From the NCBI GenBank assembly GCA_003151475.1, contig PLXQ01000033.1, forward strand, positions 46,818-110,817: a stretch of DNA of 64,000 bases, in the 5' to 3' direction. The notes below the pieces were generated by a model. That model saw nothing but the letters and a program-made list of their open reading frames with translations, had not been told where the DNA came from and did no database searches. This document shows, one piece after another, positions 59,542 to 64,000 of the stretch. The first letter of the stretch is position 1. Each line of letters begins with the position of its first letter. Source of the stretch: Acidimicrobiaceae bacterium (GTDB taxonomy: Bacteria > Actinomycetota > Acidimicrobiia > Acidimicrobiales > UBA8190). Both the position numbers and the translations under genes were made by a program.

Positions 59542-60264
59542 CACGGCACCCGACGCGGCGGGCAGCCACAGCCCCGTCCGCCTTCCCCTGACCGCCGACC
59601 GACGGCCGGAGCTCACCACCTCGACGTGGCGCCCCCGGAGGTGCCCATGGCCTCTCTCGGCCCCGTCCCACCCCCCGCCTTCGACCGTCAGCCGGATGTC
59701 GGGCCCCTCCGGCCATGTCCCGGTCCCGTCCTGGACCACCAGGACGGCCCGGCGCTGCCGGGCCCGGGCGGCCAGCCGCCGGGCCACCCCCGGCCGCACC
59801 CGACCGGGGGGAGAGACGAGCACGACGTCCATGTCGTCGAGCAGGATCCCGGTGACTTCGGGCCACGCCCCCCCGGGCCCGGGCACGAGGGCCAGCCGCT
59901 CGAGCTCCACCCCCAGCTCGGCGATGGCCAGCATCCCGGGGTCCCCCGCCCCCACGGCGGCACACCACGACCCGGCGGCCGAGGCGGCGGCGAGCAGGGC
60001 GAAAGCCAGCGTCCGGGCCCCCCCGCCGGCCGTGCCATCACCGACCCCGACGGTGATGACGGCCCCCCGCTGCAATCCCCCCCCGGGCAGCAGGGGAGTG
60101 AGACTGGGCAGAAGAGGAAGCAACTGCTCCCTGCTCGAGGACACGGGCCGGGCCCGGGCGGCGACGGAAAGAGCGACGGTCCCCGAGCCCACGGGCCTCC
60201 GGCCCTGGAGATAGCGGCTGGCTGATGTCGGGGTGGGGAGCGAAGCGGCCATCGATTTCGACAC
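59530..60264 (-). CDS. imuA': ImuA' (RecA-like mutasome protein)
   Basis: The protein is 244 residues from a GTG (60264); an ATG at 60252 is the alternative. Positions 35-110 (REQLLPLLPSLTPLLPGGGLQRGAVITVGVGDGTAGGGARTLAFALLAAASAAGSWCAAVG) resemble the RecA/SulA-like fold of ImuA', though the P-loop (GVGDGTAGGGA) is not canonical. MDVVLVSPPGRVRPGVARRLAARARQRRAVLVVQDGTGTWPEGPDIRLTVEGGGW follows. ImuA' cooperates with ImuB and DnaE2 in SOS mutagenesis. It is the first gene of the cassette, immediately behind a LexA box. Confidence 0.88.
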   Translation of the reverse strand: MSKSMAASLPTPTSASRYLQGRRPVGSGTVALSVAARARPVSSSREQLLPLLPSLTPLLPGGGLQRGAVITVGVGDGTAGGGARTLAFALLAAASAAGSWCAAVGAGDPGMLAIAELGVELERLALVPGPGGAWPEVTGILLDDMDVVLVSPPGRVRPGVARRLAARARQRRAVLVVQDGTGTWPEGPDIRLTVEGGGWDGAERGHGHLRGRHVEVVSSGRRSAVRGRRTGLWLPAASGAVTAE

Positions 60265-60266
60265 TA

Positions 60267-60282
60267 TCGAACGTATGTTCGA
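60267..60282 (-). promoter_or_regulatory. LexA (SOS) box of the mutasome operon
   Basis: TCGAACGTATGTTCGA is a perfect 16-base palindrome with the actinobacterial LexA consensus TCGAAC-N4-GTTCGA. It lies 2 bases upstream of the imuA' GTG (15 upstream of the ATG option) and must overlap the promoter. Repression of imuA', imuB and dnaE2 would be lifted on DNA damage. Confidence 0.92.
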
Positions 60283-60316
60283 TTAGCCAGGGGGCCGTGG
60301 AGTAGAATCCCGCTCC

Positions 60317-61846
60317 CTATATCCCCAGCTCATGACCCCCGGGGCCGTCGCCGCCCTCGAGCCCGGCCCGTCCCCGCCGAAGCAAGTGGGGGTCGGGCCG
60401 ACCCTCGGGGGATCCGAGTACCCGCCCGGCGCCGTTCGCCACCGTCCGCCACGGCTCGCTCGAGAACCACGGGGTCAGCCGGACCCACCCCATGGCGTTG
60501 CGCTCGTTCACCACCAGCGCCATCCCCGGCTCACCGCGCCCGACCACGTCGACCGGCAGCCGCCTCCGCAGCACCGCCGAGGTGGTCACCGACGGCGGGG
60601 GATCGGGCCCTCGCCGGCTCGGTCCCCACAGCATCCTCTGCATCACGGCCCGGCCGATCCCCGACCCGGCGTCTCTCACCGGTGTGCTCACCGACCGCGT
60701 CGGCACCTCTTCCTCTCCGGCCAGACGCGACAGCGCGTCGAGGGTCTGGACGTCCCCGATCCCGGGCAGCACCACCGTGGTGCCGAAGAGAGAAAGGAAT
60801 CCGTCGGCCGCCCCGCCCCACCGCCCCCGGGCCTGGGACAGATCCTGCAGGCAGGCCAACGTCACCACTCCCTGGCTCCCTCCCTCGCTCACCATGGCCG
60901 GCAGGTCGGGCACCGGGGCGATGTTCGCCACCTCATCGAGGGCGAGCACCACCGCGGTGGCCTGGCCGTCGCCCCGCGCCGCATGCTCGGCCGCCCGGGC
61001 GTAGGCGGCGGCCCGGATGTCGGTCAGCAGTCCGACCACGAGCGGCGCCACCAGTGCCTGGTGCCGACCGGTGGCACAGATATACAGCGTGGCCGACGAG
61101 TCGCAGAAGGCCCGGGGATCGAAGTCCGGCGCCACCGTGGTGGCCAGAGCGGCCTCGCTCCGATAGGCCCCGAGCACCCCCGAGGCGGTCGACCAGATCC
61201 CGCTCAGCTCCCGGGCGTCGGTGGCGGCGATCCCGGCCAGCAGGTCGCCGGCGATCACCACCGCTTCGCGTTCGAGGATCCGTAGGGCGGGAGCGGCTTG
61301 CCGGCGATCGATCCACGACAGCACGGTGCCGAGCTCGGCGCCGTCGAGGGCAGCGGCGTGCAGCACCGGGGCCAGAAGAGCCTGGGCCCGCTCGCTCCAG
61401 TGGTCGAGACCGCCCTCGCCGCCGTCGTTGCGCCCGCCTGTCGGACGGGCCGATCCCACCAGACCACGCGCCACCAACAGCGCGTCGTCCCACTGCCCGC
61501 ATCCACTCACCGGTGACCACCGCACCCGCTCCACACCGGCCGGGGCCTCCACCGTCCCGCTCGGGTCATAGAGAAAACAGGGCCCGTCGCGTTTTCTGCT
61601 CCCGGCGGTGATCCGCAGCACGTCGGGCTTCGTCGATGTCGACACCACCGCACCGGGGGCACCGAGCACGGTCGGTACCACGAGCCCCGATGTCTTGCCC
61701 GACCGCGGCGGTCCGAGAACGAGCACGGCCTGTTCGGCACCGGCCCACGCCGGTCCGACCGATCCGGCGCCGAGGTAGAGACACCCACCGGCGCGCGCCG
61801 CGGTGGCCCGCATCACGGCGAGCGCGTCGGCATCGTCGGAGGCCAA
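60317..61846 (-). CDS. orphan VirD4/TraG-like coupling ATPase
   Basis: The protein is about 509 residues from a TTG (61846); ATG 61813 is an alternative. Walker A is GPPRSGKTS (45-53), Walker B VVLALDEVANIAPVPDLPAM, and the middle contains FCDSSATLYICATGRHQALVAPLVVGLLTDIRAAAYARAAEHAARGD. Typical type IV secretion coupling proteins have two N-terminal membrane helices; none are seen here, so it is a soluble variant. Such ATPases pump DNA in conjugation. No relaxase, VirB4 or other transfer gene lies in the window, and its neighbours are the SOS cassette and a dehydrogenase, so it may be a domesticated remnant or serve DNA repair. Confidence 0.8.
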   Translation of the reverse strand: MASDDADALAVMRATAARAGGCLYLGAGSVGPAWAGAEQAVLVLGPPRSGKTSGLVVPTVLGAPGAVVSTSTKPDVLRITAGSRKRDGPCFLYDPSGTVEAPAGVERVRWSPVSGCGQWDDALLVARGLVGSARPTGGRNDGGEGGLDHWSERAQALLAPVLHAAALDGAELGTVLSWIDRRQAAPALRILEREAVVIAGDLLAGIAATDARELSGIWSTASGVLGAYRSEAALATTVAPDFDPRAFCDSSATLYICATGRHQALVAPLVVGLLTDIRAAAYARAAEHAARGDGQATAVVLALDEVANIAPVPDLPAMVSEGGSQGVVTLACLQDLSQARGRWGGAADGFLSLFGTTVVLPGIGDVQTLDALSRLAGEEEVPTRSVSTPVRDAGSGIGRAVMQRMLWGPSRRGPDPPPSVTTSAVLRRRLPVDVVGRGEPGMALVVNERNAMGWVRLTPWFSSEPWRTVANGAGRVLGSPEGRPDPHLLRRGRAGLEGGDGPGGHELGI

Positions 61847-61850
61847 GGAG

Positions 61851-62909
61851 TTAGTAGCCGGCGTAGAGATCGACGAGATCGGCCGGCGCGCCGCCGCTCA
61901 GCCATCTCCGCAACTGGGCGGCGAAGCGCCACTTGAAGTCGTCGAGGGTGTGATCTGATGACCACGTGACGTGAGGAAGAGCGAGTACGTCGGACCGCCC
62001 CCACAACCGATGCCCGTCGGCCACCGGCTCCTGCCGGAAGGCGTCGAGCACGGCTCCGCCGAGGTGACCGCTCTCGAGTGAGGCGATCAGCGCGTCGTCA
62101 TCGATCAAAGCGCCGCGCGCCACGTTGATCACGGTGGCGCCGGCCTTCATTGCTCGAAAGGCGGGGCCGTCGAGCATGTTCGTCGTCTGCGCCGTGAGCG
62201 GAAGCGCGCAGACCACGTAGTCGGCCTCGCCCAACTCGCGCCGCCAATTCTCTCCCACCACCAGCCGCGCCACACCCGGCGGGATCTCCGTCCGCGGCCG
62301 CCGCGTGCACCCCCGCACCTCGACACCGAAGGCGGCCAGCATCGCCGAAGCCAGCGTGCCGACGGCGCCCAACCCGAGCATGAGCACGACGGCGCCGTTG
62401 AGCTCGGCCTGGGTGTCGCCCACCTCCCAGATTCCGGCGTCGGACTGCCGCACGAAGCGGGGAAGCTGTTTGGCGGCCGACAAGATGGCCAGCACGACCC
62501 ATTCGGCCATGGGCCGGGCGGCGATGCCGGCGCCGTTCGACAGCACGATGCCGCGTTCGGCCAGCTCACGGAGGGGTAATTCCTCCACCCCGACATAGTC
62601 GGAGTGCACCCATTTGAGATCGGGGAACTCGTCGAGGCAGCGTCGCAAGCGCTCGGGCGGCAAGTGGTAGCGCCACAACACCTGGACCCCCGCGGCCTCA
62701 CCACGCTCGACGGGTTCGTCGCCCACCACGACGTGTCTGATCCCGGGGTCGAGCAGTCCGGCGTCGACCATTTCGGCCAGTCCACGCGCTGCCCATCCTG
62801 GCGCGGCGACGACCGCTGACCGCGCATTGTCACTCTCCGCTACCAACGTCATCTCACTCGCTGTTGCGCCCGACACCGACGCGGAACCGGTGTCGGGCGG
62901 GTTTCTCAC
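61851..62909 (-). CDS. D-2-hydroxyacid dehydrogenase
   Basis: The 352-residue protein starts at a GTG (62909) with GGAGA upstream and a four-base overlap (GTGA) with the preceding small gene. The Rossmann domain shows VVLMLGLGAVGTLASAMLAAFGVEVRGCTRR (GxGxxG), and catalytic residues are in NVARGALIDDDALIASLESGHLGGAVLDAFRQEPV and LPHVTWSS (His). LSNGAGIAARPMAEWVVLAILSAAK is the typical preceding helix. It reduces a 2-keto acid with NAD(P)H; the substrate is unknown. It lies four bases upstream of the TraG-like gene. Confidence 0.92.
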   Translation of the reverse strand: MRNPPDTGSASVSGATASEMTLVAESDNARSAVVAAPGWAARGLAEMVDAGLLDPGIRHVVVGDEPVERGEAAGVQVLWRYHLPPERLRRCLDEFPDLKWVHSDYVGVEELPLRELAERGIVLSNGAGIAARPMAEWVVLAILSAAKQLPRFVRQSDAGIWEVGDTQAELNGAVVLMLGLGAVGTLASAMLAAFGVEVRGCTRRPRTEIPPGVARLVVGENWRRELGEADYVVCALPLTAQTTNMLDGPAFRAMKAGATVINVARGALIDDDALIASLESGHLGGAVLDAFRQEPVADGHRLWGRSDVLALPHVTWSSDHTLDDFKWRFAAQLRRWLSGGAPADLVDLYAGY

Positions 62910-63157
62910 GCTGTCTCCGGACGGAAGACCGGTTGTCCATCGCGCACCCGAAGCGTACCCGGCACCCCGAGCAGCGCGTAGGGATCCTGCACCACCGATG
63001 TGCCGCGTCGGCGCTCGACATGGCGTCCGCGCAGTGGAATTACGTCTCCTACGTGCGGTCCGAGAGAAATTGTCACTTCGATCCGCAGCTCCCCGTCGTC
63101 GCCAGTTTCGGCGTCGACGACGATCACGTCGTACGTTCCGTCGGGAAGCATCGGCAT
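62906..63157 (-). CDS. small beta-rich protein of unknown function
   Basis: The protein is 83 residues from the ATG (63157), preceded by AAGGA nine bases upstream; a TTG/ATG further upstream is less likely. The product starts MPMLPDGTYDVIVVDAETGDDGELRIEVTISLGPHVGDVIPLRGRHVERRRG, an all-beta pattern resembling an OB-fold or a small sheet, and ends PYALLGVPGTLRVRDGQPVF. Its stop overlaps the dehydrogenase start (GTGA), so both are translated together. No family recognised. Codon use is less G/C-biased than in the neighbours. Confidence 0.65.
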   Translation of the reverse strand: MPMLPDGTYDVIVVDAETGDDGELRIEVTISLGPHVGDVIPLRGRHVERRRGTSVVQDPYALLGVPGTLRVRDGQPVFRPETA

Positions 63158-63249
63158 GGAAAAAAATCCTTGCAAACGAAGGGTTTCCTGTCCATACGCG
63201 TCTGTCATTCCTTTCACTGTCGTCAACGCGGCGCGCTGTCAGCCATACA

Positions 63250-63265
63250 ATTGCACCCGTGCAAT
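63250..63265. promoter_or_regulatory. palindromic operator-like site ATTGCAC-CC-GTGCAAT
   Basis: A perfect seven-base inverted repeat with a two-base spacer lies in the divergent 217-base gap between the small gene and the HU-like gene. Immediately downstream is a direct repeat CTTGCGCG (63266-63273 and 63278-63285). The two features together look like a transcription-factor site and could control both flanking genes. The cognate regulator is unknown. Confidence 0.5.
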
Positions 63266-63374
63266 CTTGCGCGAAAGCTTGCGCGTCACCTTGCCCGAGC
63301 AGCGCAAATGCTTGACCTTGACGCCAAAACCTTCTTTGATTGATGTGATTCCGCTATACGGAGGAGGACGGCGG

Positions 63375-63737
63375 GTGCACAAGTCGGGCCTGATCGACGC
63401 GATCAGCGACACGACAACGTTGGCAAAACGCGAGGTCGAAGACGCAGTGAACGCGTTGGTCCCCGCAGTTGTCGGCGAAGTCTGTCACGAACGTCGTGTC
63501 ACGGTCGTCGGCTTCGACAGCGTCAATCCCACGCAGCGTGGTGCTCGCATGGAACACGATGCGCCGTCCCAAAGATCGTCAGGCGTTCCCCGGCCCCACA
63601 GGCCGCGAAGCGTGCCCCGGCGAGGAAAGCAACACAGCGATCGGCCAACAAGGCCGTACGGCGGGCTCCGGTGCAGTCTCCGGCCAAGCGCGCCGCGGCG
63701 AGGAAAGCAGCACAGCGATCGGCCAAGAAGGCCGTAA
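63375..63737 (+). pseudogene. hup: HU-like nucleoid protein, frameshifted before its basic tail
   Basis: A GTG at 63375 follows GGAGGAGG and opens a frame with an HU-like N-terminal half: HKSGLIDAISDTTTLAKREVEDAVNALVPAVVGEV and VTVVGFDSVNPTQRGAR. Beyond about 63548 this frame is out of phase. In the -1 frame from about 63566 to TGA 63748, a 60-residue Lys/Arg/Ala-rich tail appears (VPKIVRRSPAPQAAKRAPAR and two 'ARKAxQRSAxKAVRRA' repeats, 78-base period), as in actinobacterial HU (HupB-type). A one-base deletion near 63548-63566 would explain it, and the HU arm also seems short. It may be a true inactivation, a sequence error, or a programmed shift. Confidence 0.6.
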
Positions 63738-63750
63738 GGAGGGCATGAGA

Positions 63751-64000
63751 ATGCCAGTCAAACGAGCAAGGAAGACGGCCAAACGGGCGCCGGCGAAGAA
63801 GGCAGCGAAGCGGGCCACCGCCAAGCGCGCCGTCAAGCGCGCTCCGGCCAAGAAAGCAGCGAAGCGGACCACTGCCAAGCGCGCCGTGAAGAAGCGGGCG
63901 CCGGCCAAGAAAGCAGCGAAGCGGACCGTCAAGAAGCGCGCCGTGAAGAAGCGGGCGCCGGCCAAGAAGGCGGCTAAGCGGACCGTCAAGAAGCGGGCCA
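63751..64000 (+). CDS. histone-H1-like repeat protein, cut by the window end
   Basis: The ATG at 63751 has AAGGAGG (63736-63742) at eight bases; an ATG at 63745 overlaps the preceding tail frame as ATGA. The 83 visible residues are almost entirely Lys, Arg, Ala, Pro, Val and Thr. They are built from the unit RAPAKKAAKR followed by (A/T)(T/V)(A/K)K(R/K)AV(K)KR, repeated at least three times, as in bacterial H1-like and HupB-tail proteins. It should bind DNA or RNA non-specifically. The stop is beyond the window. Confidence 0.75.
   Translation, partial: MPVKRARKTAKRAPAKKAAKRATAKRAVKRAPAKKAAKRTTAKRAVKKRAPAKKAAKRTVKKRAVKKRAPAKKAAKRTVKKRA

Noticed and set aside
58360..60225. 621-codon plus-strand frame opposite imuB and imuA'
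   Set aside because: Pro/Arg-rich antisense frame, while the minus strand has ImuB/ImuA' motifs, SD sequences and a LexA box.

Overview
The window is chromosomal DNA from a high-GC actinobacterium, most likely a member of the Acidimicrobiia or a relative. The evidence is strong G/C bias at third codon positions, many GTG/TTG starts, two actinobacterial-type mini ribosomal proteins (a bL37-like and a bS22-like ORF), the gene order rsmI-metG-tatD-(cell-wall gene)-ksgA-ispE, an SOS-type imuA'-imuB-dnaE2 cassette behind a perfect actinobacterial LexA box, and several acyl-CoA dehydrogenase/thiolase genes. I found no rRNA, CRISPR array, prophage or insertion sequence. One tRNA gene (Gln, anticodon UUG) is present. 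The right edge cuts through a histone-H1-like gene, and the left edge may cut the 3' end of another gene.

Layout. 0-5 kb: a secreted His-rich repeat protein, a TAT/lipobox phospholipase C-type phosphoesterase and an EAL-domain c-di-GMP phosphodiesterase. 5-9.2 kb: a circularly permuted ATP-grasp gene and a fused alpha-E/transglutaminase gene, preceded by a 28-codon ORF with a good Shine-Dalgarno, and followed by an antisense-overlapping receiver-like protein. 9.3-19 kb: PstS, a CBS-pair protein, TypA/BipA, a PAP2 membrane protein, an unusual P450, a cupin, a BtuF-like binding protein, acylphosphatase and a CDF metal exporter. 19.3-24.2 kb: a tightly overlapping four-gene operon (SCP2-type thiolase, FabH-like KAS III, sugar nucleotidyltransferase, GH20-like hydrolase). 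24.4-30 kb: a NifU-type scaffold, two acyl-CoA dehydrogenases and a MarR-MFS pair. 29.8-33.2 kb: a putative magnesium module, made of a soluble MgtE-N/CBS protein, an M-box-like leader and a NRAMP-related transporter with Mg-type (NRMT-like) motifs. 33.3-37.8 kb: an overlapping glycosyltransferase/methyltransferase/alpha-toroid group, then a methyltransferase and a TMEM165-type transporter on the other strand.

37.8-55 kb: housekeeping genes (pepN, a PfkB kinase, a glycerophosphodiesterase, bL37-like, ychF, DUF192, rsmI, msrA, metG, tatD, an ECF sigma factor with a membrane partner, an RlpA/DPBB cell-wall protein, ksgA, ispE, bS22-like, a VOC protein and tRNA-Gln), then two paralogous Cys-rich mini-proteins. 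55-60.3 kb: the LexA-controlled mutasome operon (imuA', imuB, dnaE2). 60.3-64 kb: an orphan VirD4/TraG-like ATPase, a D-2-hydroxyacid dehydrogenase coupled to a small unknown ORF, and a nucleoid-protein locus in which an HU-like ORF appears frameshifted relative to its Lys/Arg/Ala-rich tail.

The most interesting points are the Mg2+ module, the four-gene thiolase/FabH/nucleotidyltransferase/GH20 operon, the ATP-grasp/alpha-E/transglutaminase cassette with its upstream micro-ORF, the paired Cys-rich mini-proteins, and the broken HU gene. All functions are inferred from sequence motifs read by eye; no database search was available.
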